This document shows positions 17,415 to 25,734 of a stretch of DNA of 64,000 nt, piece by piece (position 1 is the first letter of the stretch; each line of letters begins with the position of its first letter). The DNA is from Streptomyces sp. HM190 (GTDB lineage Bacteria > Actinomycetota > Actinomycetes > Streptomycetales > Streptomycetaceae). The notes beneath the pieces are model-generated. The model was given only the letters and a program-made list of their open reading frames with translations. It searched no databases and was not told the origin of the DNA. A program made the position numbers and the translations under genes. Location of the stretch: NCBI RefSeq assembly GCF_009857135.1, contig NZ_CP047318.1, positions 1,364,001-1,428,000 on the forward strand. Reading direction: 5' to 3'.

Positions 17415-18549
17415 CCATGCGCTGGATCTGATTGGTGCCCTCGACGATCTGCAGCACCTTGGCCTCGCGCATGTAGCGCTCGGCCGGGAAGTCGGCCGTG
17501 TAGCCGTATCCGCCGAGGATCTGCACGGCGTCCGTGGTCACCTGCATCGCGTTGTCGGTGCACAGCAGCTTCGCCATGGCCGCCTGCTTGGAGAACGGCC
17601 GGCCCGCGTCCCGCAGCCGGGCGGCGGAGACGTACAGCGCGCGGCCCGCCTCTATCCGGGTCGCCATGTCGGCGAGCATGAAGCGCAGCCCCTGGAAGTC
17701 GGCGATCGGGCGCCCGAACTGCCGGCGGGACGTCGCGTAGGCGACCGCCTCGTCCAGCGCGGCCTGGGCCACGCCGATCGCGCACGCCGCGATGCCGAGC
17801 CGCCCGGAGTCGAGCGCGGACAGGGCGATCGCGAAGCCCTGGCCCTCCTCGCCGAGGCGCCGGCTGTCGGGGACGCGCACCCCGTCGAAGTGGACCTGCG
17901 CGGTGGGCGAGCCCTTCATGCCCATCTTCTTCTCGGGCGCGGCTCCGCTCAGCCCCTCGGCGTCCCCGGGCACCAGGAAGGCGGTGATGCCGCGGGAGCC
18001 CTCGCCGCCGGTGCGGGCCATGACCGTGTAGAAGTCGGCGATCCCGCCGTGGGTGATCCACGCCTTGGTGCCATTGATCACCCAGTCGTCGCCGTCGCGC
18101 ACCGCCCTGGTCCGCAAGGACGCGGCGTCGGAGCCGGACGAGGGCTCGGAGAGGCAGTAGGCGCCGAGCAGACCGCCGCCGAGCATCGCCGGGAGGTGCT
18201 CGACCTGCTGCTCCTTGGTGCCGTAGGTGGCGAGGGCGTGGCAGGCCAGGGAGTGGACGCTCACGCCGAGGCCGACGGTGAGACGGGCCGCGGCGAGCTC
18301 CTCCAGGACCTGCAGATAGACCTCGTACGGCTGGTCGCCGCCACCGTGCTCGGCGTCGTACGGCAGGCCGAGCAGTCCCGACTCCGAGAGCAGGCCGAAG
18401 AGTTCACGCGGGAAGCGACCGGCGTCCTCCTCCTCGGCCGCGTACGGGGCGATCTCCCGCTGCGCGAGCTCACGGACGAGCGAGATAAGATCCCGGGCCT
18501 CTTCCGTGGGCAGTTGACGGTCCACCGGCTGCGGGGCGCGGTCGGGCAT
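17377..18549 (-). CDS. acyl-CoA dehydrogenase
   Basis: A 390-aa FAD-dependent flavoenzyme that introduces an alpha-beta double bond into an acyl-CoA. The classic blocks are present: AYCLSEPSSGSDAASLRTRA (FAD and substrate binding), GMKGSPTAQVHFDGVRVP, QILGGYGYTADFPAERYMRE, and the C-terminal VEGTNQIQRM with the predicted catalytic glutamate. It resembles short- or branched-chain enzymes. The ATG at 18549 has GGGAGGAG upstream and is preferred over an in-frame start at 18591. A TetR-type regulator gene lies upstream, with a palindrome between them, suggesting local repression relieved by an acyl-CoA. Confidence 0.92.
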   Translation of the reverse strand: MPDRAPQPVDRQLPTEEARDLISLVRELAQREIAPYAAEEEDAGRFPRELFGLLSESGLLGLPYDAEHGGGDQPYEVYLQVLEELAAARLTVGLGVSVHSLACHALATYGTKEQQVEHLPAMLGGGLLGAYCLSEPSSGSDAASLRTRAVRDGDDWVINGTKAWITHGGIADFYTVMARTGGEGSRGITAFLVPGDAEGLSGAAPEKKMGMKGSPTAQVHFDGVRVPDSRRLGEEGQGFAIALSALDSGRLGIAACAIGVAQAALDEAVAYATSRRQFGRPIADFQGLRFMLADMATRIEAGRALYVSAARLRDAGRPFSKQAAMAKLLCTDNAMQVTTDAVQILGGYGYTADFPAERYMREAKVLQIVEGTNQIQRMVIARHLAGPESR

Positions 18550-18718
18550 GGCGACGCTCTCCTCCCTGTCGGGCACTGCGGCGGCGCACACCAGGGATGG
18601 GGCGGCCCCGCCGGGTCTTACGGGCCGTGGCCGATGCTGCCCCTCCGGATCTCGGAAGTGTGCTGGTCAGCGGCTGTGGCGCTTGGAGTATGCCCGATCG
18701 GCGGCACCGAGTCACCAG

Positions 18719-18732
18719 TTAACGACCGCTAA
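18719..18732. promoter_or_regulatory. palindromic operator candidate for the TetR regulator
   Basis: TTAACG-AC-CGCTAA: two half-sites TTAnCG/CGnTAA with a 2-nt centre, inside the only AT-rich patch (18711-18750) between the TetR gene and the acyl-CoA dehydrogenase gene. Position upstream of the dehydrogenase start fits a repressor site. Confidence 0.5.
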
Positions 18733-18849
18733 TGAGAATAAAGACCGGGGAACGACCCGTCGAAGCCGGTCGGCCAGCACTGTTGACCCATTGGCCCGGT
18801 CCTCATGGCGCCGACAGTGCGCCCCGTCTCCACGCCGGGCGGCGGGCAC

Positions 18850-18882
18850 GGCGGGCGGCGGGCGGCGGGCGGCGGGCGGCGC
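18850..18882. repeat. GGCGGGC heptamer tandem repeat
   Basis: Four perfect copies of GGCGGGC (18850-18877) plus a partial unit, with related units just before (18835-18849). Simple GC-rich repeat in the spacer between the TetR gene and the acyl-CoA dehydrogenase gene; the rest of 18550-18981 shows no gene. Confidence 0.8.
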
Positions 18883-18981
18883 CTGATCCAGGGCGGTCGG
18901 CCACGTCCGCGGCCCGCCCGCGACAGCGGCGGCAGGGAGTCCGTGGAGGAGCTGATGGCGGTACCGAGACGACGCGTCGCG

Positions 18982-19641
18982 TCAGCCGTCGCGGCGGGCC
19001 GGCGCGGGGGCGGCGTACGACGGGTCGATCTCCTCGATGGCGCGCAGCGCCCCGCCCAGCATCTTGACCAGCAGCTCGCGCATCGTGTCGCGGTCCAGCC
19101 CCGGGCGGTCGATCCAGTCGAGGGTGGCGCCCTCGACCCCGCAGACCCAGCCGAACAGGCCCATGCGGACCACCGGGGTTATGTCGCTCCTGCCGTAGGC
19201 GCCCTCGGCGATGGTGGCGACGATGGCCTCGCGGACGCCGTCCCGGATGGCGTGCACCTGGGCGTCGAAGCCGACGCCGCCGCTGACGATCGTGCGGTAG
19301 GCGGCCTGGTTGTCCTGGGCGTAGCGCAGATAGCAGTCGATGGTGCGCTGCACCCGCTCCACCGGCGGCAGGCTCAGACCGCCGGCCGCGTGCGTGATCA
19401 GGTCGGCCACCGAGTCCTCGACGATCGCGAGGTAGTAGCCGCGCTTGGACTTGAAGTAGTAGTAGATCAGTCCCTTGGCGACATGCGCCTGCTTGGCGAT
19501 GTCGTCCATCGACAGCGTGTCGTAGGACCGGTCGGCGAACAACTTGCGCCCGATGGAGATGAGTTCGGAGCGGCGCGCTAGGGATCGGTCCGTGCCCCGG
19601 GTCCGCGGACGGTCGATCCCGCGCTGTTGACTGCTGTTCAA
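18982..19641 (-). CDS. TetR family transcriptional regulator
   Basis: About 219 aa. The HTH is clear: ARRSELISIGRKLFADRSYDTLSMDDIAKQAHVAKGLIYYYFKSKRGYYLAIVED. The C-terminal ligand domain is helical and includes VERVQRTIDCYLRYAQDNQAAYRTIV, typical of regulators that sense acyl-CoA or similar lipids. The start is uncertain. I chose TTG at 19641 because AGGA lies 6 nt before it; in-frame GTG codons reach 19701. It precedes the acyl-CoA dehydrogenase gene on the same strand, its likely target. Confidence 0.85.
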   Translation of the reverse strand: MNSSQQRGIDRPRTRGTDRSLARRSELISIGRKLFADRSYDTLSMDDIAKQAHVAKGLIYYYFKSKRGYYLAIVEDSVADLITHAAGGLSLPPVERVQRTIDCYLRYAQDNQAAYRTIVSGGVGFDAQVHAIRDGVREAIVATIAEGAYGRSDITPVVRMGLFGWVCGVEGATLDWIDRPGLDRDTMRELLVKMLGGALRAIEEIDPSYAAPAPARRDG

Positions 19642-19769
19642 TTTCGGTCCTGGTCTCCAACTGCCAGCGGGACAACCCGCAGTATGGCAGACCCGCACCA
19701 CCAGCTTGTTCGAACTCTGATCGACAGATCGGGCGGTGGATCAGGCCTCGGGATCGGCGGGGTGGCGGG

Positions 19770-19913
19770 TCACAGCAGACCCAGCTGTGTCACGAGCATC
19801 GCGACGACCACGACGAGGGTCCAGCCCATGACGTGCTCGGCGATCTCGGGGCCGCGGTCCTCGGGGCCGCCCGTGCGGGTGCGGACGTCGGTGGTGGCAG
19901 AGGTCGCGGTCAT
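19770..19913 (-). CDS. small membrane protein, SCO1431 family
   Basis: A 47-residue protein: a charged N-terminus of about 28 residues and one membrane span with family-typical EIAEHVMGWTLVVVVAMLV, ending TQLGLL. It is shorter than usual ORF cut-offs and overlaps a meaningless arginine/histidine-rich frame on the same strand. It corresponds to the Streptomyces family named after SCO1431; function is unknown. It stands alone between the TetR and peptidase genes. Confidence 0.8.
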   Translation of the reverse strand: MTATSATTDVRTRTGGPEDRGPEIAEHVMGWTLVVVVAMLVTQLGLL

Positions 19914-20006
19914 GGCAGCTCACTGGTGTGGTCGATGTGCGGTGGACTCCCCCCTACCGTGCGTCCACCTTGCCACCGGTCGGGGAGGTCGCGGCCGAGA
20001 GCTTGG

Positions 20007-21389
20007 TCACACGCGCACCCCGACCTCCGCGAGCGCGGCACGCTGGCGGGAGGTGGGCCGCGCGGGGAAGTAGAGGTAGCAGACGCCGCCGGTGCCGGAG
20101 ACGACCTTGCCGGAGGCGTTGTACCGCTTGGTCCGCAGCCAGATGTTCTCCCACTCGCGCCGCAGGTAGACCCGGCGCACCGCCTCGTTGGTCGGGGAGT
20201 TCGGATCGTTGGCGATGACGTCGCCGTCGGCGGTGAAGCCGATCACCGTCATCAGGTGGCCGGCCGTGCCGTAGCCGGCTCCCGTCAGCTCCGCGGCGAG
20301 GAACGACTGGGAGGTGATCACCGGGATGCCCGCCGCGATCAGCTTCTCCAGGTCGGTGAGCGAGCCCAGCCGGGTCACCACGCCCTGGAGATCCTGGTAG
20401 GTGGCGGCGTACGCGGCGTTGAAGGGCCAGTTGCCGCAGCCCTCGTAGGCGTAGTCGTAGGTGAACCGGGCGGCGTGGCAGACCTGGGGGTCCGCGTACT
20501 CCGGGTTGACCCAGGCCAGGTCCTCGGCGGTGGGCTTCCGTCCCCAGTACTCGATGATCATCTGCGAGGAGGTGGGGCTGCACCAGGCCTCGCCGCCGTT
20601 GTCGTACTCCGGGTACTGGCCCTTGTGGGTCTCCTGGGAGTAGCGCGGGACGTCCAGCTCGCGGGCGAGGCCGGGGGCGGAGGACGGGACGGTGAAGCGG
20701 TCGGGGATGTCGGAGCCCATGGCGCCGACGCGCCAGACCGTGGGGGTGAGGCGGGTGCCGGGAGTGCGGTGGAGGGTCAGCCGCAGCCGGTACGAGGCGA
20801 GGCGCAGCCCGCTGGCGGGGTCGTCGATCGCGAAGGTGTCCGTCCAGACGCTGCTCCGGCCGTCCTGCTGCCCGTCGAGGGAGGTCCGCCGGATGTCCTC
20901 GTCGCCCGACGCCCAGCGGCCCATGACGTACCAGGGGGTGTCGGTGCCGTCGGAGTAGGTGCCCTTCAGTTCGATCTGGAGCCAGGTGCCGTGCGGGGTG
21001 CGCGCGTTCCAGGAGGGGACGACCTCCGTGGCGGGCACGGCGAGCCGGTGCACCGGCGACGTCCAGGTCGCGTACTCCCAGGTGGCCGTGCGGCCGGTGT
21101 GCGGGTCGGTGTAGTCGGTGGTGCCGGCCGGGGAGCCGATCACCAGCCCCGGCCGCTTCCCCGTCTGCGCGCGGGTGCCCTCAAAGGTGCCGCCGCACCA
21201 GTCGGCGTACGACGTCCACCCGTGGTGGTCGACCAGACGCTCCGGCGCGCGCTCCGGGCGTGCGGGCGCCTCGGTCCGGACCGGGGGCGCGGCGGCGGCC
21301 GGGACGGCGGCTCCGCCGGCCGCAGCGGCGGCGGTGGCCACGGCTGCGGTCAGGACGGTCCTGCGGGACGGCTCGGAAAGTCTCGACAT
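20007..21389 (-). CDS. Tat-exported C39-like cysteine peptidase family protein
   Basis: A 460-aa exported protein. The signal region [27 protein letters not shown] is a twin-arginine type with an AxA cleavage site near residue 33. A beta-rich middle domain (about 60-235) precedes a papain-like C39_2 domain with catalytic C270 in AWCSPTSSQM, H378 in GHLMTVIGF and a following NDPN. Peptidase_C39-like secreted proteins cleave peptides or leader sequences; the substrate here is unknown. It appears monocistronic. Confidence 0.9.
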   Translation of the reverse strand: MSRLSEPSRRTVLTAAVATAAAAAGGAAVPAAAAPPVRTEAPARPERAPERLVDHHGWTSYADWCGGTFEGTRAQTGKRPGLVIGSPAGTTDYTDPHTGRTATWEYATWTSPVHRLAVPATEVVPSWNARTPHGTWLQIELKGTYSDGTDTPWYVMGRWASGDEDIRRTSLDGQQDGRSSVWTDTFAIDDPASGLRLASYRLRLTLHRTPGTRLTPTVWRVGAMGSDIPDRFTVPSSAPGLARELDVPRYSQETHKGQYPEYDNGGEAWCSPTSSQMIIEYWGRKPTAEDLAWVNPEYADPQVCHAARFTYDYAYEGCGNWPFNAAYAATYQDLQGVVTRLGSLTDLEKLIAAGIPVITSQSFLAAELTGAGYGTAGHLMTVIGFTADGDVIANDPNSPTNEAVRRVYLRREWENIWLRTKRYNASGKVVSGTGGVCYLYFPARPTSRQRAALAEVGVRV

Positions 21390-21563
21390 GGGCGGGTGAC
21401 CCCCAGTGGTCCGGTAAAAGACAGTTCAGGCGCACGGCTGCTCGCCAACTATGGACGCCGGACACGGACTTCTGCCAGCACCTCGGGCGTCGCCACGCCC
21501 TCCGATATTGGTCGATACCACTGGCGCGTGCCGGTACCGCCCGTCCCGGTGTTCAATCGGCGC

Positions 21564-22217
21564 ATGCGCACCTCCCCCGCCTCCGAGGACCCCGCCGTCA
21601 GTGACCTGGCCGACCGGTTGCGGCTGCTGCCGCCCTCCTGCGGGCCGGTCCGGCTCGTCGGCGTCGACGGTCACGCGGGCTCCGGGAAGACCACGTTCGC
21701 CGAGCGGCTGGCCCGCGCGCTCGGGGACGCCCCCGTGCTCCATCTGGACGACATCGCCACCCACGAGGAACTGTTCGCGTGGACCGACCGGCTGCTGGGC
21801 CAGGTGGTCGCACCGCTGCGGCGCGGCGGCACCGCGCGCTACGCCCCCTACGACTGGCGGGAGCGGACCTTCGGCCCTCGTGTCGCCCTGCCACCGGAAC
21901 CCGTGATCGTCGTCGAGGGGGTCGGTGCGGGACGCCGGGCACTGCGGCCGTATCTGGCGGGGCTGGCGTGGATGGAGTTGCCAGACGAGGAGGCATGGGC
22001 GCGGGGGCGGGCACGGGACGGGGAGGAACAGCGTGAGTTCTGGGCCGGATGGGTCCGGGCGGAGCGCCGGCACTTCGCCGGGGACCCTTCGCGGCCGTTC
22101 GCCGATCTTCTGGTTCGCGGGGGAAGGACGGGATACGAGGTGCTGGCGGGACCTGCTGTGACTCCTCTTTCGAGGCCCTATCTCACTCAGGGTGACGACC
22201 CATCGGCAATGTGTTGA
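21564..22217 (+). CDS. uridine kinase-like P-loop protein
   Basis: A 217-aa small kinase. The Walker A is DGHAGSGKTTFAERLA at about residues 36-50 and is followed by LHLDDIATHEELFAWTDRL, which resembles the uridine kinase/phosphoribulokinase lid region, then a Walker B-like VIVVEGVGAGRR. It would phosphorylate a small molecule, perhaps a nucleoside, but the substrate is unknown. The ATG at 21564 begins MRTSPASED. The frame is open far upstream, but only this part has domain identity. It diverges from the peptidase gene across 174 nt. Confidence 0.8.
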   Translation: MRTSPASEDPAVSDLADRLRLLPPSCGPVRLVGVDGHAGSGKTTFAERLARALGDAPVLHLDDIATHEELFAWTDRLLGQVVAPLRRGGTARYAPYDWRERTFGPRVALPPEPVIVVEGVGAGRRALRPYLAGLAWMELPDEEAWARGRARDGEEQREFWAGWVRAERRHFAGDPSRPFADLLVRGGRTGYEVLAGPAVTPLSRPYLTQGDDPSAMC

Positions 22218-22266
22218 ACTTGTGAAGGCGTATACCAGAGAAGTTCCCGGAGTGCCTCAACTCGGC

Positions 22267-22296
22267 TTGACCGAGGGCCCGTACAGGTCTTACGTT
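22267..22296 (+). promoter_or_regulatory. consensus-like housekeeping promoter
   Basis: TTGACC at 22267-22272, an 18-nt spacer, and TACGTT at 22291-22296. This is a good match to the principal sigma (HrdB) pattern. Transcription would start near 22303 and run into the hairpin at 22332-22369. Confidence 0.55.
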
Positions 22297-22299
22297 CTG

Positions 22300-22375
22300 A
22301 ATGTGCGGCCCATGGGAGCCGCCCTCCTACGCGAAGCCCCCGGTTGTTCCCCCGTGATCGGGGGCTTCGTTCTGC
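22300..22375 (+). ncRNA. candidate small RNA or attenuated leader
   Basis: Between a consensus-like promoter and an 11-bp terminator hairpin lies a segment of about 75 nt with no convincing reading frame. It contains a GCGGC/GCCGC small hairpin before the terminator hairpin. The AAA ATPase gene starts 280 nt further on. It could be a free-standing sRNA or an attenuator for that gene. Sequence pattern only; no RNA family is recognised. Confidence 0.35.
22332..22369 (+). terminator. intrinsic terminator-like hairpin
   Basis: CGAAGCCCCCG (22332-22342) pairs perfectly with CGGGGGCTTCG (22359-22369), 16-nt loop, followed by TTCTG. It lies 115 nt after the kinase gene stop and about 285 nt before the AAA gene. 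The rest of 22370-22653 shows no gene. Confidence 0.8.
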
Positions 22376-22653
22376 CCTCGCCCGGTCTCCGGACCCCTCC
22401 CCGCGCACGATTCCTTCACCCTCCGTCACCGTGCGCTATGCGCCCCGTCTGCTCCCACCTCGTCATTCGAGTCCTGCGGCACCCTTCGGTGGGCCCCCGA
22501 CCCGCAGGTACGATGCCTCTGGGTGCGACCTTCGGACGGTTGCGGCAACGTGACCCAAGCAACTCCCGTCCGCGGCACAGCGGTTCGAGAAGGCTGCCGA
22601 CGGGCACCGGCCCGTTCGGTTTCCACACGGGGGCACGGTTTGTGGGGGACGTG

Positions 22654-24522
22654 ATGGACTTCGGCTCGCGGGGCCCCGAGGCTCCGGCCGACCTCGCCTG
22701 GCTGCGAGGCGTGGACGCCTACACCATGGGCGCCTATCCACAGGCGGAGGAGGAGTTCCGCGCCGCGGTGCGGATGGACCCTGGCATGGCCGACGGCTGG
22801 CTGGGGCTGCACGCGCTGCGGGTGGACACGACCACCGCCCTGCTGCGGATGTTCCGGCACCGGGAACGCTTCGGGGAGCAGCGCGCCCGCCATCGCCGCA
22901 CCCTCAATTCCTGGTACTGGCTCGGCTGGTGGGTCCAGCCGGTCCTGGAGACCCCGCGCGACCTGCTGCTCGCCCACGCCTCGCACTGGCTGGACGGGCG
23001 CCACGTCCCCGAACTGGACCGGGCGCTCGCCGGGCTGCCGCCGGTGGACGCCGACTCCCAGGTGCGCTTCCTGCACGCCTGCCGCGCCTACCTGGTCAAG
23101 GACTGGGAGCAGTTGGTCCGGCATACCGATCCCCTCCTCGACGATCCCCTGCTCGGTATCGAGGCCGGTCTCTTCGGCGGGATGGCCCGGGTCCGCCTGG
23201 AGACGTACGGGCAGGCGGAGCCGCTGCTGTCGGCGGCGCTGATGCGCTGCCGCAGCGAGCAGCCGCAGCGCAAGGAACTGCGCTACTGGCTGGCCCGGGC
23301 CCACGAGGGGACCGGGCGCAGCGCCGCCGCGCTGCCGCTCTACCGGGCCGTCCACCGGGTCGACCCGGCCTTCATGGACACCTCCGCGCGGCTCGCGGCC
23401 ATCGCCGAGGGGGACGGGTACGACGACGCGGCCGACCTCGCGGCGATCGCGCTCGCCGGGATCGGGCAGGACGCGCTCGACGGGAGCGACGGCCTCGATC
23501 CGCTCTTCGACGCCGAGGGCCGGGACCTGAAGCTCTCCGACCCGGACCCCGTACCGCCGGGCGGGCTGCCGCCCGAGGCGGGCGACACCTTCGTACGGCA
23601 GAAGTCCGCGGTGCGGGTCGATCCGCTGCCGGCCGGGCCGACCGATCCCGAGCTGCTGGAGGAGGCGCTCGCCGAGCTGGAGCGGATGGTCGGCCTGGAA
23701 CCGGTGAAACGGCAGGTCAAGGCATTGTCCGCGCAGCTGAACATGGCGCGGTTGCGGGCCGGGCAAGGGCTGCCCGTGCAGCCTCCCAAGCGGCACTTCG
23801 TCTTCTCGGGGCCGTCCGGGACGGGGAAGACGACCGTCGCCCGAATACTGGGACGGGTCTTCTACGCGCTCGGGCTGCTGGGCGGCGACCATCTGGTGGA
23901 GGCCCAGCGCGCGGATCTCGTCGGCGAGTACCTCGGCCAGACCGCCGTGAAGGCCAACGAGCTGATCGACTCGGCGATCGGCGGGGTGCTGTTCGTGGAC
24001 GAGGCGTACTCCCTGTCCAACTCCGGGTACGGCAAGGGGGACGCGTACGGCGACGAGGCGCTGCAGGTGCTGCTGAAGCGGGCCGAGGACAACCGGGACC
24101 ACCTCGTGGTGATCCTCGCGGGGTACCCGGAGGGGATGGACCGGCTGCTCGCCACCAACCCCGGACTGTCGTCGCGGTTCACGACGCGGGTCGACTTCCC
24201 CTCCTACCGGCCGCTGGAGCTCACCGCGATCGGTGAGGTGCTCGCCGCGGAGAACGGGGACGTGTGGGACGAGGAGGCCCTGGAGGAGCTGCGCTCCATC
24301 GCCGGGCACGTCGTCGAGCAGGGCTGGATCGACGAACTGGGCAACGGGCGGTTCCTGCGGACGCTGTACGAGAAGAGCTGCGCGTACCGGGATCTGCGGC
24401 TGTCGGGATATCCGAGCGTGCCGACGCGGGACGACCTGTCGACGCTGCGGCTGCCGGATCTGATGCAGGCGTACGGGGAGGTCCTGTCGGGGCGGGGGCC
24501 GCAGGATCCGTCGGCGCGGTGA
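22654..24522 (+). CDS. EccA/CbxX-type AAA+ ATPase with N-terminal helical repeats
   Basis: A 622-aa protein. The N-terminal half (about 1-300) is a helical, TPR-like solenoid (GAYPQAEEEFRAAVRMDPGMADGWLGL). The C-terminal half is a CbxX/CfqX AAA+ domain: Walker A FSGPSGTGKTTVARI, Walker B GGVLFVDEAYSL, sensor-1 VVILAGYPEGMD, and arginine finger region NPGLSSRFT. This architecture is that of EccA, the cytoplasmic chaperone ATPase of type VII secretion, but no other ESX gene is in the window. The ATG at 22654 follows GGGGGACGTG; an in-frame GTG one codon earlier is possible. Confidence 0.88.
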   Translation: MDFGSRGPEAPADLAWLRGVDAYTMGAYPQAEEEFRAAVRMDPGMADGWLGLHALRVDTTTALLRMFRHRERFGEQRARHRRTLNSWYWLGWWVQPVLETPRDLLLAHASHWLDGRHVPELDRALAGLPPVDADSQVRFLHACRAYLVKDWEQLVRHTDPLLDDPLLGIEAGLFGGMARVRLETYGQAEPLLSAALMRCRSEQPQRKELRYWLARAHEGTGRSAAALPLYRAVHRVDPAFMDTSARLAAIAEGDGYDDAADLAAIALAGIGQDALDGSDGLDPLFDAEGRDLKLSDPDPVPPGGLPPEAGDTFVRQKSAVRVDPLPAGPTDPELLEEALAELERMVGLEPVKRQVKALSAQLNMARLRAGQGLPVQPPKRHFVFSGPSGTGKTTVARILGRVFYALGLLGGDHLVEAQRADLVGEYLGQTAVKANELIDSAIGGVLFVDEAYSLSNSGYGKGDAYGDEALQVLLKRAEDNRDHLVVILAGYPEGMDRLLATNPGLSSRFTTRVDFPSYRPLELTAIGEVLAAENGDVWDEEALEELRSIAGHVVEQGWIDELGNGRFLRTLYEKSCAYRDLRLSGYPSVPTRDDLSTLRLPDLMQAYGEVLSGRGPQDPSAR

Positions 24523-24534
24523 CTACCGGTGGGG

Positions 24535-24594
24535 CGCCCGGTGGCGCGGGAGTGCGCCCGGTGGCACGGGAGTGCGCCCGGTGGCACGGGAGTG
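24535..24594. repeat. three tandem copies of a 20-bp unit
   Basis: Unit CGCCCGGTGGCACGGGAGTG occurs at 24535-24554 (one base different), 24555-24574 and 24575-24594, directly after the AAA ATPase stop and before the terminator hairpin. Confidence 0.95.
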
Positions 24595-24595
24595 C

Positions 24596-24644
24596 GCGTG
24601 CGTGGGCGGGTGCGGGTGATGCGTCCGCACCCGCCCACGCACGC
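24596..24644. terminator. 20-bp hairpin, bidirectional terminator
   Basis: Arms 24596-24615 and 24625-24644 are perfect complements over 20 bp with a 9-nt loop. It lies between the convergent AAA ATPase gene and the CNNM/CBS operon and ends one base before the latter's stop codon. Confidence 0.9.
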
Positions 24645-24645
24645 G

Positions 24646-25734
24646 TCAGCTCGCCAGGACGTTCTCCGCTGATTCCGTCGTCCTCGGCTCCGCCAGGCGT
24701 ACCGGCGGGGCCTGCCGGTGCGCCGGGTCGCGGACCTCGCCGACGAGGAGTTCGAGGACGTCCTCCAGGGCGACCAGGCCGAGCACCTTGCCGGACGCGT
24801 CGACGACCTGCGCGAGGTGCGTGGCCGCGCGGCGCATGACGGTGAGCGCGTCGTCGAGGGGGAGTTCCGAGCGGAGGGTGGTCATGGGGCGCCACACCTG
24901 CTGGGGGACGGCCCGGTCGGAGTCCTCCACGTCGAGGACGTCCTTGACGTGGAGGTAGCGGCCCATGAACGCGCCGGTCTCCGCGACCACCGGGAAGCGG
25001 GAGTAGCCGGTGCGGGCCGTCAGGGCCACCACCTGCGCGGGGGTGACCGAGGGGCCCACCGTCACCAGCGAGTCGCGCTTGAGCAGGACATCCGTGACCG
25101 GGCGGGAGCCCAGCTCCAGCGCGTCCTCCAGGCGTTCCTGCTCCTCGGGGTCCAGCAGTCCCGCCTGGCCCGAGTCCTCGACCAGCCGGCCGAGCTGGAC
25201 GCTGGTGAAGACCGCCTCCACCTCGTCCTTGGGCTCGACGCGGAACACCTTCAGGATGACCCGGGCGCAGGCGCCGAGGCCCACCGTGACCGGTCCGCAG
25301 ACGCGCGCGAAGGCGACCAGTCCGGGGCTGAGCCACAGTGCCGTCTTCTCGGGCGCCGCCATCGCCAGGTTCTTCGGCAGCATCTCGCCGATGACGAGGT
25401 GCAGGAAGACCACCAGGGCCAGCGCGATGACGTATCCCAGGGGGTGGATCATCCCGTGAGGCAGATGGATCGCCTCGAACACCGGTTCAAGCAGCTTCGC
25501 CACGGTCGGCTCCGCCACCGCGCCGAGCGTCAGGGAGCAGACCGTGATGCCGAACTGGGCCGCCGCCATCATCTGCGGCAGGTTCTCCAGGCCGTGGAGG
25601 ACCTGCCGGGCGCGTGCCGTGCCGAGCGGTTCGATCTGGCTGCGGCGGACGGAGACCAGTGCGAACTCGGCACCGACGAAGAAGCCGTTGGCGAGCACGA
25701 GGAGCAGGGCGAACAGGAGTTGCAGCACGCTCAT
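24646..25734 (-). CDS. CNNM/CBS-domain membrane protein (HlyC/CorC family, short form)
   Basis: A 362-aa protein. An N-terminal DUF21/CNNM membrane domain (about 1-180, opening LLFALLLVLANGFFVGAEFALVSVRRSQIEPL) is followed by a pair of CBS domains (about 200-335, with TGYSRFPVVAETGAFMGRYLHVKDVL). Unlike its neighbour it ends without a CorC/HlyC transporter-associated domain. The family is tied to magnesium or other cation efflux and homeostasis. It is the second gene of a pair whose stop and start overlap by ATGA, so the two probably form a heteromeric system. Confidence 0.9.
   Translation of the reverse strand: MSVLQLLFALLLVLANGFFVGAEFALVSVRRSQIEPLGTARARQVLHGLENLPQMMAAAQFGITVCSLTLGAVAEPTVAKLLEPVFEAIHLPHGMIHPLGYVIALALVVFLHLVIGEMLPKNLAMAAPEKTALWLSPGLVAFARVCGPVTVGLGACARVILKVFRVEPKDEVEAVFTSVQLGRLVEDSGQAGLLDPEEQERLEDALELGSRPVTDVLLKRDSLVTVGPSVTPAQVVALTARTGYSRFPVVAETGAFMGRYLHVKDVLDVEDSDRAVPQQVWRPMTTLRSELPLDDALTVMRRAATHLAQVVDASGKVLGLVALEDVLELLVGEVRDPAHRQAPPVRLAEPRTTESAENVLAS

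Noticed and set aside
19741..19923. 60-codon minus-strand frame rich in Arg/His/Pro
   Set aside because: Shadow of the 47-residue membrane protein gene in the neighbouring frame.
19833..21563. Upstream extension of the kinase frame
   Set aside because: Only the part from 21564 has kinase motifs; the rest is antisense to the peptidase gene.
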